Of a stretch of DNA of 64,000 nucleotides, positions 32,738-43,829 are shown piece by piece. Positions within the stretch are counted from its first letter, which is position 1, and each line of letters opens with the position of its first letter. The stretch is from Polaromonas glacialis (GTDB lineage: Bacteria; Pseudomonadota; Gammaproteobacteria; Burkholderiales; Burkholderiaceae_C), in contig NZ_KL448323.1 in NCBI RefSeq assembly GCF_000709345.1, positions 456,884-520,883 on the forward strand, in the 5' to 3' direction. The position numbers and the translations under genes are program-made. The notes under the pieces are model-generated. The model ran no database searches. It saw only the letters and a list, made by a program, of their open reading frames with translations, and was not told where the DNA came from.

Positions 32738-32774
32738 GTTTTCTTTTTGGATTTCCATGGGCAGGGATGCGTGG

Positions 32775-33194
32775 TTATTTCCTGATTGCCAACGCATCGA
32801 AAATTCGGCCGCTGTCATCAACGCAGATTCCGCCGCCACCGCCCTGGCCGGTCATCTCGCAGCGCAGTCCCTTCCCGCTGGTGCATGACAGTATGGCTTT
32901 GATCGTGACATCACCAGATGTCGCAACGGTTGTAAGTGCGCTAGACACTTTTCCCTTGCTATTGGCCAAATAGGTATTGGCAAACCCAAATGATTCGTTG
33001 GATGCTACCCTGGCGACAGGGCCGGTACATACATCATCACCTTCCATCTTGATGGTCATGGTGCCAGTGCCATTGCCAGGCCCTGCCATTTCACCTGTGT
33101 AAAACTTGCCTGAGTCGCGGGGCATCAAGGTGACATTGAAGGCGCAGCCGGATACCAGCAACATTGCTGCAGCCGTGAAGATGAGTTTTTTCAT
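32775..33194 (-). CDS. Lipoprotein
   Basis: A 139-aa protein with signal MKKLIFTAAAMLLVSGC (lipobox VSGC) and a mature domain ending in a Gly run (QGGGGGICVDDSGRIFD), with Cys residues that could form disulphides (CTGP, CTSGKGLRC). Family not recognised. Translation starts after a TT-rich leader with the hairpin repeat in front. Confidence 0.7.
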   Translation of the reverse strand: MKKLIFTAAAMLLVSGCAFNVTLMPRDSGKFYTGEMAGPGNGTGTMTIKMEGDDVCTGPVARVASNESFGFANTYLANSKGKVSSALTTVATSGDVTIKAILSCTSGKGLRCEMTGQGGGGGICVDDSGRIFDALAIRK

Positions 33195-33244
33195 GTGTTC
33201 TTATTTTTGGTTTTCCACGGGCCGCGTGGGCGCGGTTTTGGGCG

Positions 33245-33549
33245 TCAACACCCGCTGTAGTTCTTCCGCCCACTGGCTGTGAGGATGTACGTGCCGCCGC
33301 GCTGCCCTACGTAGCGGGCGGTGCGCGCTGTCCTGTGTAGGACCTAGTGCTTGTTGGTGCAGCGTAGGCTGGTTGAGCTAATGCACCAGATAAGGAAGCG
33401 CTGCCAGACCGGTTTGCCGCTCTCAGGCATTCCATTCGCTTATTGAACCGCTCCATCTGGTTGCATGCCTCAAGCAAGATGGGAGGGACTTGCGTATGCA
33501 CAGCGATGCGTGTTAGCGCAAGGCTGAGGTTGATGATCCATCCCTTCAT
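33245..33549 (-). pseudogene. Frameshifted small protein with PRGGTYTIT-type ending
   Basis: ATG 33549 gives MKGWIINLSLALTRIAVHTQ and stops at 33307 with QRAPPAT. In the next frame the sequence continues YVGQRGGTYILTASGRKNYSGC and then stops at 33245; that ending (GGTY.IT.SG.KNY) is a well-known C-terminus of small exported proteins. One base was lost or gained close to 33310. The N-terminus is a short hydrophobic segment. Confidence 0.55.
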
Positions 33550-33676
33550 AGTAGGCTCTCTTAAACGATTCAACCGCACCAGGACAGGCAGGCCAGAAAC
33601 TTTACGGCTAAATGTTACTTTGCGTAACTTACACGATGCTGAGGGTTGGCTGTGACGTTTGACTGCTGCGCCAAGT

Positions 33677-33906
33677 TCAATCTTGCGGCGCTACCGGCAA
33701 GAACTCCAGTCCCGTCCGCTGAACCAGTTCACGGTAGCTGAACAGTGGCCTGGATCCGTGCTGTCCGAATTGACCTGCCAGTGCGCCCAGGCGCCTCCCG
33801 TCTGTGCGTCATAGACCAGCTTGTAGGGATGGCTGAGGACGCGCAATCGGTTAGCGCCAAACATGGTGCCGTTTGCATCGAACACCGGACCTGTGATGAC
33901 AAACAA
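33677..33906 (-). pseudogene. Relic of a second NucA/EndA-type nuclease
   Basis: The frame reads FVITGPVFDANGTMFGANRL and YKLVYDAQTGGAWAHWQVNS, closely matching the C-terminal third of the intact nuclease at 30997-31845. A one-base loss (CCC to CC near 33750) shifts the end, which continues in the other frame as PLFSYRELVQRTGLEFLPVA. Everything before FVITGP, including the active site, is missing. The remnant cannot be active. Confidence 0.85.
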
Positions 33907-33975
33907 ATAGAAAGAAAGAAGCTTGTTTAAGCAAACTACGACGTGAGCTGCACTGCCACAAAAACAATTGAGATT

Positions 33976-34995
33976 TCAAGGAGCGTAAATAAATACTGGA
34001 TCAAAGGATTGATTTGAAAGTGTTACCTTGTCACCTGACTTGAAACCCCATCCTTCGACATGCCCTACTTCGACAATACGACCCGGGGCAATTTGCAAAT
34101 CACGGGCAAAAACTTGAGCGGCCCTGGATACTTCCAACCTAACGGTAATCGGCAGAGCAGCCTGAACTTGGATAACTGCAGTACTTCCAAATGCAGCATG
34201 GCGAAAGCTAACCTTTACGGGCAAATGCCGTGCTTGCTGCTGCTGTTGTGCAATCAGGCCCTGTTTTTCCGTATGCTCCCTCTGGGCAATAAAACGTGCT
34301 TCAGCAAGTTCGGCCTCTTTTTGCTTGAGCATCTGGGCATTGTCAACTTGCGCTTGTTCGGCTTCGGCATCCTTGATTTCAAGCTGGCGTACGGTATCGA
34401 TCTTTTGAAGCAAGGCAATTTGTTGTGCCTTGATATCAGAGAACCATTTGCCGGCGTTTTCGCTCTCAACAGCCGCGTCAGAAAACTCTGACCTAATCTG
34501 TCCCTTAAATTTCGGCTCAATGTCAGTCTTGAAGTCAGTGGTCACCCACTTGTCCACAAGCTTTTTAGCTTTGAATGACCCATACCATTCCACGGCCGTA
34601 CCTGCAGGACTAGCCTGAGCTAAAAATATTGGCTTGCCCGTGCTCGACTTTATGGCCTCATCCATTTTTTCACGAGCAGCAGCGCTCAAGTTTTGAGCCT
34701 CTTTTGGAATTTTGTCAAATAACGAGATATCGGCACCTGCAGCACTGGAAACTGTTGCAAAGTCAGCATTCACAAATAGCGGCTGAGTAAGCTTCAGATG
34801 TGATTTGAACTTAACGAGCACATCATCACCATCGCTTGAAATGTCAGACTGTGTTTGATCAACAACGACAACCGCTTTTATGTTTTCAGATATATTTTCT
34901 GTCAGCGCGGCATCCACATCGGCAGTGGATGGCTTTGGGGCGCACGCAACACACAGGAAAAGTATTGCAATCAGCGCGATGAGCTTATTTTTCAC
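33976..34995 (-). CDS. Lipoprotein with coiled-coil region
   Basis: A 339-aa protein, GTG start, with signal KLIALIAILFLCVAC and lipobox VAC followed by APKPSTADVD. Residues about 205-260 are a charged coiled coil (LEIKDAEAEQAQVDNAQMLK, EAELAEARFIAQREHTEKQG) ending in a Gln run, then a beta-rich end. No family recognised. It could sit on the periplasmic face and reach across it. Composition differs from core genes (lower GC). Confidence 0.7.
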   Translation of the reverse strand: MKNKLIALIAILFLCVACAPKPSTADVDAALTENISENIKAVVVVDQTQSDISSDGDDVLVKFKSHLKLTQPLFVNADFATVSSAAGADISLFDKIPKEAQNLSAAAREKMDEAIKSSTGKPIFLAQASPAGTAVEWYGSFKAKKLVDKWVTTDFKTDIEPKFKGQIRSEFSDAAVESENAGKWFSDIKAQQIALLQKIDTVRQLEIKDAEAEQAQVDNAQMLKQKEAELAEARFIAQREHTEKQGLIAQQQQQARHLPVKVSFRHAAFGSTAVIQVQAALPITVRLEVSRAAQVFARDLQIAPGRIVEVGHVEGWGFKSGDKVTLSNQSFDPVFIYAP

Positions 34996-35420
34996 TGAGG
35001 TCTCCAGAGCGTCATCAAGCAGGAGTTGCTTGTCAGGACGTGATCCAGACTATAAAGCCAGCTCAACAATAAACTTTGCTTGTACCGGTGCAGAAAAGCT
35101 GTATTGCTGGCTACATGAGCCACAAAACAAACTTTTCGCATAAGCAACCGGCCAAAACTTCGGCCCGTTGACCATCTATCTAGTTTTGACAAGACGTTGT
35201 GGTGTCTTTGCTGCCTATGCGCGGCAAGACTCAGGGGGCAAGCCGGGGCAATTCCTAAAATTGCCTGTCCAGTGCAAGGGCACGGATTTGGAATCTGACC
35301 CCTGCGCCATGCTGATGCTGATGCACAACAGCCTGATTTTTTTTAAGTGACCGTGACAGTGGCTGAGCTTGTGCTGTAGAGCATCTGTAAAGATAGAAAA
35401 AGGGGGTAGCAAACACCAAA
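34996..35420 (+). other. Intergenic stretch at the right end of the element
   Basis: About 425 bp without a supported gene. It contains a small hairpin GGCAATT/AATTGCC (35247-35265) and presumably the promoter of the minus-strand lipoprotein gene. A 60-codon frame at 35168-35350 has no support. Confidence 0.65.
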
Positions 35421-35442
35421 CCGGGGAACAAACCGGGGAACG
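35421..35442 (+). promoter_or_regulatory. Two CCGGGGAAC repeats near the right end (candidate arm sites)
   Basis: CCGGGGAACA (35421-35430) and CCGGGGAACG (35433-35442), 12 bp apart, match the repeats before the integrase at the other end. Sites of this kind at both ends are typical of integrase arm binding. Confidence 0.6.
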
Positions 35443-35524
35443 AAATGGCTTTTTGAAAAGTAGAACCTATAATCCATGCGGGTTTCCAGCCATCTTTAGA
35501 GAGGTTTCACACGACCATTAGTTC

Positions 35525-35620
35525 TGACAGAGGCCGCTAACGACATACAGTTAGCGGCCTTTTTCATTGGTAAATCAGTATCTTACGTTGCAACGACGTA
35601 CAAAGCGCGACATTGACAGG
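35525..35620 (+). repeat. Right 96-bp direct repeat (attR side) with terminator
   Basis: It matches 6754-6849 with about five differences. The 11-bp terminator stem is intact here (35531-35541 with 35550-35560, then TTTT). As the sequence lies outside the right core (35505-35517), it probably represents the original chromosomal flank of tRNA-Pro. Confidence 0.9.
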
Positions 35621-35667
35621 TCGTGAGGACCACTGCGTCGCTCGCACAAAATCGGAGTCAGCCCTAC

Positions 35668-35693
35668 AACTCAAGTAATTAATTACTTGAGTT
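35668..35693 (+). promoter_or_regulatory. Perfect 26-bp palindrome, TetR operator
   Basis: AACTCAAGTAATT (35668-35680) is followed directly by its exact reverse complement (35681-35693), ending 4 bp before the tetR start codon. Its place over the likely promoter and ribosome site suggests tight self-repression that would also silence the efflux genes behind. Confidence 0.85.
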
Positions 35694-35697
35694 TCTC

Positions 35698-36336
35698 ATG
35701 GAAAACCCCTTAAAGAGCGTCAAGCAGCCCACGGAAATCCGTCAGGCTGCTCTGGTGGAGGCGGCCTTAAGGCTGGCGGCGCAGCGCAGCCCGCCAGACA
35801 TCACTACCGGTGACTTGGCGCAGGCTGTGGGTATCACGCAAGGCGCAGTGTTCCGCCATTTTTCCAGCAAGGAGGCCGTTTGGCTGGCGGTGCTGGATTG
35901 GACCGCAGACACGCTGATGCGTCGGCTTCAGGCGGCCGCTGACGCTGAGTTGGCCAAACCGGACAAGCTCGCTTCGCTGGCTGCGCTGCAGGCGGTATTC
36001 ATGGCGCATGTGGATTTTGTGGTCGCCCATCCCGGCGTTCCACGGGTGATTTTTCAGGAACTGCAGCACGCGCAGGACACGGCGCTCAAGGCCCGCGTTC
36101 GCGGCCTGATGCAGCGGTACCGGAGATTGCTCATGGGTGTGCTGGAGCATGCGAATGAGCAGCGCCTGCTGGCGCCAGGCACTGACCAAGAGGCCGCTGC
36201 GGTGCTGTTTGTCGGTGCGGTGCAGGGCCTAGTGATGCAGTCGCTGATCAGCGGCGAGGTGCGCGCCATGGCCCAACAGGCGCCTGGCGCATTCAAGATT
36301 TATGTGCGCGGACTCACCTTGAGAGAAACCCCATGA
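35698..36336 (+). CDS. TetR-family repressor of the efflux operon
   Basis: A 212-aa TetR/AcrR-type regulator. HTH at about residues 30-65 (ITTGDLAQAVGITQGAVFRH then FSSKEAVWLAVLDW); the rest is the helical ligand-binding domain. It starts the chromosomal block after the element and overlaps the membrane fusion gene by four bases (ATGA), so it belongs to the efflux operon. The 26-bp palindrome just before it is the probable operator. The inducer is unknown. Confidence 0.88.
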   Translation: MENPLKSVKQPTEIRQAALVEAALRLAAQRSPPDITTGDLAQAVGITQGAVFRHFSSKEAVWLAVLDWTADTLMRRLQAAADAELAKPDKLASLAALQAVFMAHVDFVVAHPGVPRVIFQELQHAQDTALKARVRGLMQRYRRLLMGVLEHANEQRLLAPGTDQEAAAVLFVGAVQGLVMQSLISGEVRAMAQQAPGAFKIYVRGLTLRETP

Positions 36337-37546
36337 AGCGCAACCCGCTGCTAATCCGACGCCTGGCCCTGGGCGGACTGGCGCTGTTGCTGGTGGGGGC
36401 ATTGGCTTTTGTGGCCCTGCGAACCAGCCCGCTGGCGCCAACACGGGTCACCGTCACGCGACTGCAGGAAGGGCGGCTGAGCCCGGCCCTCTTTGGCATC
36501 GGTACGGTGGAAGCCCGGCGCGGCTGGATGGTCGGCCCCACGGTGGCGGGCCGGGTGCTGAGCGTGAAGGTGGACGTGGGCGATGCGGTCAAGGCCGGGC
36601 AGCTGCTTGCCGAAATGGATCCCGTGGATCTGGACCAGCGCCTGAGCGCCCTCGACGCTTCGCTTGCCCGCGCGGGCAGCACGCAGGCCGCCGCGCAAGC
36701 GCAGGTCCGCGATGCCACGGCACGGCGCGAACTGGCCACGATGAACGCCAGACGCAACTAGGACCTGGCCGCGCAAAACTTCATCAGCGCCAGCGCACTG
36801 GAAGCCCGAATGCAGGAAAAGGCCTCGGCCGATGCCGGGCTGCAGGCGGCGCAAGCCAATCTGGCGGGCGCGGGCCAGGATGTCGCCCGACAGCGGGCAG
36901 AGCGTGCTGCGCTGGCGCAGCAACGCGGCAACGTGCGCCTGCAGGCGCCGGCCGACGGCGTGGTGACCGGCCGCGACGCCGAAGCTGGCAGCACCGTGGT
37001 GGCTGGCCAGCCGGTGCTGCGCCTGATCGACCCGGCCAGCCTGTGGGTCAGGCTGCGCTTGGACCAGGGCCGCTCGGCCGGACTGGCGCCCGGCCTGTCC
37101 GCGCACATCGTGCTGCGCTCCCAGCCGCGTACGCCGCTGGCCGGCCAGGTCGCGCGGGTCGAACTGCTGGCCGACAGCGTGACCGAGGAACGCATTGCGC
37201 AGGTGGCGTTGACGCCGCTGGTGGAACTTCCGGGGCTTCGGTCGGTGAACTGGCCGAAGTCACGCTGCAACTGCACGAAACCCCCACCTCGCTGCTGCTG
37301 CCCAACGCCAGCATCCAGCGCCAGCAGGGTCAGACCGGCGTCTGGCGGCTGGACGGCGGCAAGCCGGTCTTTTCGCCGGTGCAGCTGGGCGCGCACAGCC
37401 TGGATGGCCAGGTGCAGGTGCTGAACGGCGTGAAAGCCGGTGACGAGGTCGTTGTCTACAGCCAGAAAGCCCTAAGCGTAAGCGCCGGCGCCCGCGTGCA
37501 GGTGGTCGATGCGCTGGTCAAAGCGCCGGCCGGAGCCACCCCGTGA
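36333..37546 (+). pseudogene. Membrane fusion protein of the ABC efflux pump, broken by a stop and a frameshift
   Basis: The frame starts MKRNPLLIRRLALGGLALLL (membrane anchor) and has the HlyD/AcrA lipoyl half VGPTVAGRVLSVKVDVGDAV. A TAG at 36759-36761 replaces the Tyr expected in RRNY-DLAAQNFISASALE. Near 37232 a run of four G (five expected) shifts the frame: VELPG then, in the other frame, ASVGELAEVTLQLHETP and the remaining beta-barrel. Two lesions make an active periplasmic adaptor unlikely. The permease and ATPase after it are intact. Confidence 0.8.
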
Positions 37547-38736
37547 TCAGCCTGGCCGGGCGCGACATTGCCCACAGCTGGGGCAAGTTCGTGCTGACCG
37601 GCCTGGGCCTGGGCTTGCTGATCGGCGTGACGCTGACGATGGCTGGCGTCTACCGCGGCATGGTCGATGACGCGCAGGCGCTGCTCACCAACAGCCGGGC
37701 CGACCTGTGGGTGGTGCAAAAGGACACGCAGGGGCCCTACGCTGAATCATCCAGCCTGAAGGACGACGTGGTGCGCAGCGTGCGCGGCATGGCGGGCGTG
37801 GCGCAGGCCGCCAACGTGACCTACTTCACCATGCAGGTGGGCAACGACGATGGCGGCGAAACGCGTGCCATGGTGGTCGGCATCGAGCCCGATGGACCCG
37901 GCGCACCGAGCTACCTGGTGGCGGGCCGCCAGCTCACGCGCAGCCACTACGAGGCGGTGGCCGATGTCAAGGCCGGTTTTACGCTGGGCCAGCGCATCCG
38001 CATCCGCCGCCACGACTACCGCGTGGTCGGGCTGACGCAGCGCATGGTGTCGTCCGGCGGCGACCCGATGGTCTTCATTGCGCTCAAGGACGCGCAGGAA
38101 GCGCAGTTTTTGAAAGACAACGACGCCATCGTCAACGACCGTAGCCGAACCGCCAATAACCCGGCCTTCAACCGCCCCGGCGTGCCCGCCCTGCTGGACG
38201 CGGTGCAGGCGCTGCAAACCAGCAGCCGCAATGTGAACGCGGTGCTGGTGCAGCTGCAGCCCGGTTTTGAAGCTGAACAGGTGGCCGAACCGATTCGCCG
38301 CTGGAAGCACCTGGCGGTGTTCACGCGCGCGGGCATGGAAGAAATTTTGGTAGCCAAGCTGATCGCCACGTCGGCCAAACAGATCGGCATGTTCCTGGCG
38401 ATCCTGGCGGTGGTCAGCGCCGCCATCGTGGCCTTCATCATCTACACCATGACGCTGGGCAAGATCCGCGAGATCGCCGTGCTCAAGCTGATTGGCACGC
38501 GCAACCGCACCATTGCCGGCATGATCTTGCAGCAGGCATTGGGCCTGGGGCTGATAGGTTTTGTGGTCGGCAAGGTGGCCGCCACGGTCTGGGCGCCCAT
38601 CTTTCCAAAATTCGTGCTGCTGCTGACGCAGGATGCCCTGACCGGGCTGGCCGCCACGCTGCTGATCTGCGCGCTGGCCAGCACGCTGGCGATTCGCGCC
38701 GCGCTCAACGTTGATCCGGCCACCGCCATCGGATGA
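37543..38736 (+). CDS. ABC transporter permease, MacB/FtsX-like
   Basis: A 397-aa permease. A first membrane helix (FVLTGLGLGLLIGVTLTMAG) is followed by a large periplasmic domain and three C-terminal helices (ILAVVSAAIVAFIIYTMTLG, then IGFVVGKVAA and LAATLLICALAS), the FtsX/MacB layout. It starts with GTG overlapping the adaptor gene stop. With the following ATPase it would export a substrate, probably a macrolide-like compound, heme-related molecule or lipoprotein; unknown. Confidence 0.88.
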   Translation: MISLAGRDIAHSWGKFVLTGLGLGLLIGVTLTMAGVYRGMVDDAQALLTNSRADLWVVQKDTQGPYAESSSLKDDVVRSVRGMAGVAQAANVTYFTMQVGNDDGGETRAMVVGIEPDGPGAPSYLVAGRQLTRSHYEAVADVKAGFTLGQRIRIRRHDYRVVGLTQRMVSSGGDPMVFIALKDAQEAQFLKDNDAIVNDRSRTANNPAFNRPGVPALLDAVQALQTSSRNVNAVLVQLQPGFEAEQVAEPIRRWKHLAVFTRAGMEEILVAKLIATSAKQIGMFLAILAVVSAAIVAFIIYTMTLGKIREIAVLKLIGTRNRTIAGMILQQALGLGLIGFVVGKVAATVWAPIFPKFVLLLTQDALTGLAATLLICALASTLAIRAALNVDPATAIG

Positions 38737-38749
38737 CTCGAATGAACCC

Positions 38750-39469
38750 ATGACACCAGCCCCAAGCCCCGGCGGCATCCTGATTGAAGGCTTGCGCAAG
38801 GTCTACGGCCACGGCGACACCGCCGTCGAGGCGCTCAAAAACGTCAACATGACAGTCGGCCCCGGCGAAGTGGTGGGGCTGGTCGGCCCGTCGGGCTCGG
38901 GCAAAAGCACGCTGCTCAAGTGCCTGGGCGCCATCATCGAGCCCACGGCGGGCCGCATGACGCTGGGAAACGAGCTGATCTACGACAACGGCTGGACCAC
39001 TTCCGACCTGCGCGCGCTGCGGCGCGACCGCATCGGCTTCGTGTTCCAGGCGCCGTACCTGATTCCGTTTCTGGACGTGACCGACAACGTCGCCCTGCTG
39101 CCCATGCTGGCCGGCGTGCCCAACGCCGAGGCCAGGCGCCGCGCGCTGGAACTCTTGAGCGCGCTGGACGTGGCCCACCGCGCCAGGGCTGAGCCGTCTC
39201 AGCTGTCGGGCGGCGAGCAGCAGCGCGTGTCGATTGCGCGCGCGTTGGCGAATCGCCCGCCGGTGATTCTGGCCGATGAACCCACCGCGCCGCTGGACAG
39301 TGAGCGTGCGCTGGCCGTGATGCGCATCCTGAACCAGATGGCCCGGCAGGCGCAAACCGCCATCATCGTGGTGACGCACGACGAAAAGATCATTCCCACC
39401 TTCAAGCGGATTTATCACATCCGCGACGGCCAGACGTTCGAGGAAGCCGGCGAGGGGCGCAGCCTCTGA
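38750..39469 (+). CDS. ABC transporter ATPase (MacB/LolD-like)
   Basis: A 239-aa ATPase from ATG 38750, 13 bp after the permease stop. Walker [10 protein letters not shown], signature [10 protein letters not shown], Walker [11 protein letters not shown], and the H-loop VVTHDE are all present. The D-loop reads PLDSERA where LD is usual, so the enzyme looks complete. It powers the permease at 37543. An alternative upstream start at 38711 adds 13 unlikely residues. Confidence 0.92.
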   Translation: MTPAPSPGGILIEGLRKVYGHGDTAVEALKNVNMTVGPGEVVGLVGPSGSGKSTLLKCLGAIIEPTAGRMTLGNELIYDNGWTTSDLRALRRDRIGFVFQAPYLIPFLDVTDNVALLPMLAGVPNAEARRRALELLSALDVAHRARAEPSQLSGGEQQRVSIARALANRPPVILADEPTAPLDSERALAVMRILNQMARQAQTAIIVVTHDEKIIPTFKRIYHIRDGQTFEEAGEGRSL

Positions 39470-39681
39470 AAACGACTCTCACCAGTCGGGGGGATTCAAC
39501 AATACCGAAGGGGCGCCGCTGGGAAAGGCGCACCGCAGACTCGCCGGGTTTTTACGTTTTTCTGCATAAAAACAGTCGTTTGCGCAATAGCTGTGGGCGT
39601 AAGTAGCTATCTAATTCATAGCATTAAGAAGGTTCTATCCGTACGGCAGAGCCCCGCTGAGTGCGCTTTTGCGCAAGCGGC

Positions 39682-40062
39682 TTATTCAAACGACGGCGGC
39701 TGCGGCCTGACCACCGGCTTGCCGGCTGCCAACCAGGCGTCAAAGCCGCCGGCCAGGGACTGCACGTTCAGATAACCCATCTCATGCAGCGCGGCGGCGC
39801 TCAGTGCGGCGCGTCCGCTGGTCTTGCAATACAGCACGATCTTGAGGTCGCGCGGCTGCAGCGCGGGGTTGCTGCTGAACTTGAACTCCAGCATGCCGCG
39901 CGAAATATGGATTGCGCCGTTCAGGTGACCAGCGGCGTATTCGTCGGCCTCGCGCACATCGAGCAGCAAGTCGGCTTCCCGGATGGCCTGATCGGCGTCG
40001 GCAATGGCGATTTCCTGCACCCGGGTTTTGGCGGCGGCAACGAGGTCGTGGGCGGTTTTCAT
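39682..40062 (-). CDS. Single-domain rhodanese
   Basis: A 126-aa rhodanese with active-site loop YCKTSGRAA and the DVREADEYAAGHLNGAIHIS motif, cytoplasmic. Rhodaneses move sulfane sulfur from persulfides to thiols. It closes the eight-gene minus-strand run that starts at the membrane fusion gene (48129) and is about 70 percent identical by eye to the rhodanese part of the fusion at 50827-52068. Confidence 0.9.
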   Translation of the reverse strand: MKTAHDLVAAAKTRVQEIAIADADQAIREADLLLDVREADEYAAGHLNGAIHISRGMLEFKFSSNPALQPRDLKIVLYCKTSGRAALSAAALHEMGYLNVQSLAGGFDAWLAAGKPVVRPQPPSFE

Positions 40063-40535
40063 GGCGTTTCCTGAGGGTTGAGCGGGTCTTGTCGCAGCTG
40101 CATTCCGGTGCTGTCAAACACCTGCAGTGTGACGGGAATGCCCTGGCTGATGCTTTGGGTGACGGTGCAGTAGGCTTCAAATTGCGTCAGCACACGATCG
40201 AGATGCTCCAGCTGGGCGGCGGGCACGCCCAGGCGCAGGGTCGCAGTCATCTGCAGCACGCGCAGGCGGTTGTCGGTATTGCGGCCGACTTCGGCCTGCA
40301 CGGTGCAGCGCAGCGGCTCGGGCGCCTGCTTGAACTTGCGCAGCGCAAACAGCAGCGAGTCGCTCAGGCAGTTGCCCACGGCGGCGCACAGCAGTTGCAC
40401 GGGCGAGGGGCCCTGGCCCGTTCCCAGCGGCACCGGCTCGTCGCTGGTGAGAACGGGGATGGCGTCGGCGAAGTGGATGTCAAAGCGGTAGTCGTGCTGT
40501 TGTATCAGCTCGACAGTGACGGAGTTCTCGCTCAT
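40059..40535 (-). CDS. OsmC-family protein
   Basis: A 158-aa OsmC/Ohr-fold protein with the two peroxidatic cysteines in LLCAAVGNCLSDSL and AYCTVTQSIS. Members reduce organic peroxides or hydroperoxide and also react with polysulfide. It overlaps the rhodanese gene start by four bases (ATGA), so the pair is co-translated. In a sulfide operon it probably protects from persulfide or peroxide stress. Confidence 0.85.
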   Translation of the reverse strand: MSENSVTVELIQQHDYRFDIHFADAIPVLTSDEPVPLGTGQGPSPVQLLCAAVGNCLSDSLLFALRKFKQAPEPLRCTVQAEVGRNTDNRLRVLQMTATLRLGVPAAQLEHLDRVLTQFEAYCTVTQSISQGIPVTLQVFDSTGMQLRQDPLNPQETP

Positions 40536-40556
40536 GGGGGTTTCTTCTTTCCGGGG

Positions 40557-40886
40557 TCAAGCCCGTTCGATGGGTCGGTTGAGTTTCAGTGCCACGGCGC
40601 CGACCGAACCGCCATTGATCACCTGCCGGTAGCCGAGTTGCTGCATCAGCCGGCAGGCGCCGCCCGAGCGGCCACCCGACAGGCAGTACATCATCACGGG
40701 CATGCTTTTGTCGGGCGCCACGCGCCCGATCTCTTGCTCAAAGCGGTCCAGGGGCAGATTGATCGCGCCCTGCACATGGCCCGAGGCATATTCGCCTGGC
40801 GAGCGCACATCGATGACAAGGGTGTTGCCGGGCAAGGGGGCGCTGGCCGGTTCTGCGGGGCCGCTTATTCTGGAAAACCAGTTCAT
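40557..40886 (-). CDS. Rhodanese
   Basis: A 109-aa rhodanese with DVRSPGEYASGHVQGAINLP and active-site loop YCLSGGRSGGA. It lacks a signal peptide. Between SQR and OsmC in the same minus-strand run. It likely hands persulfide sulfur from SQR to the downstream dioxygenase or to glutathione. Confidence 0.88.
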   Translation of the reverse strand: MNWFSRISGPAEPASAPLPGNTLVIDVRSPGEYASGHVQGAINLPLDRFEQEIGRVAPDKSMPVMMYCLSGGRSGGACRLMQQLGYRQVINGGSVGAVALKLNRPIERA

Positions 40887-40923
40887 AGGCTTCTTTCAGG
40901 AACAAAAAAATCAGGCTTCAAGT

Positions 40924-43603
<2,680 letters not shown>

Positions 43604-43616
43604 GGCGTACCTTTGT

Positions 43617-43826
43617 TCAGCAGCCGGGCTGCACGCCCAGCTTGCGCAGGATGGACTCCATCAGGCACCAGTGGGTGAGGGCGCTTTGCAGCAGGTTGAC
43701 ACCCACGAAAGCGGTGAAGGCCAGCCACCACTGGCTGACAAACACCGGGCTGCTAGGTGAGCCCAGCGCCAGCGACAGCAGGATAAAGGTGCCGGCCAGC
43801 AGCCGGACGAGTTGCCATGATTTCAT
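43617..43826 (-). CDS. DUF2892 (YgaP-like) membrane protein
   Basis: A 69-aa protein with two hydrophobic helices (LAGTFILLSLALGSPSSPVF, WWLAFTAFVGVNLLQSALTH) and the CLMESILRKLGVQPGC ending, the pattern of DUF2892 proteins. Such domains are found with rhodaneses (YgaP) and in BigR-type operons, and they may transport thiocyanate or sulfur species. It lies 4 bp before RND. Confidence 0.85.
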   Translation of the reverse strand: MKSWQLVRLLAGTFILLSLALGSPSSPVFVSQWWLAFTAFVGVNLLQSALTHWCLMESILRKLGVQPGC

Positions 43827-43829
43827 TGT

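Larger units (their letters stand above)
6747..35517 (+). mobile_element. P4-like integrative element in tRNA-Pro, about 28.8 kb
   Basis: The element is bounded by the tRNA-Pro 3' end (core TTTCACACCGACCA, 6733-6746) and a slightly decayed copy (TTTCACACGACCA, 35505-35517). A P4-type integrase lies first inside the left end, followed by AlpA-like, antirepressor, replication and DnaB-like genes, then phage-like genes, defence cargo and exported proteins. The gene order int-alpA-antirepressor-replication resembles P4-like satellites. No terminase large subunit, portal, capsid or conjugation genes were seen, so it probably needs a helper or is immobile. The lost C in the right core suggests the insertion is old. 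The exact outer limits rest on the repeats and are inferred. Confidence 0.85.

Noticed and set aside
35468..35473. TATAAT before the right repeat as a remnant tRNA promoter
   Set aside because: No -35 box at a proper distance and no tRNA body follows; only the 3' core is present.
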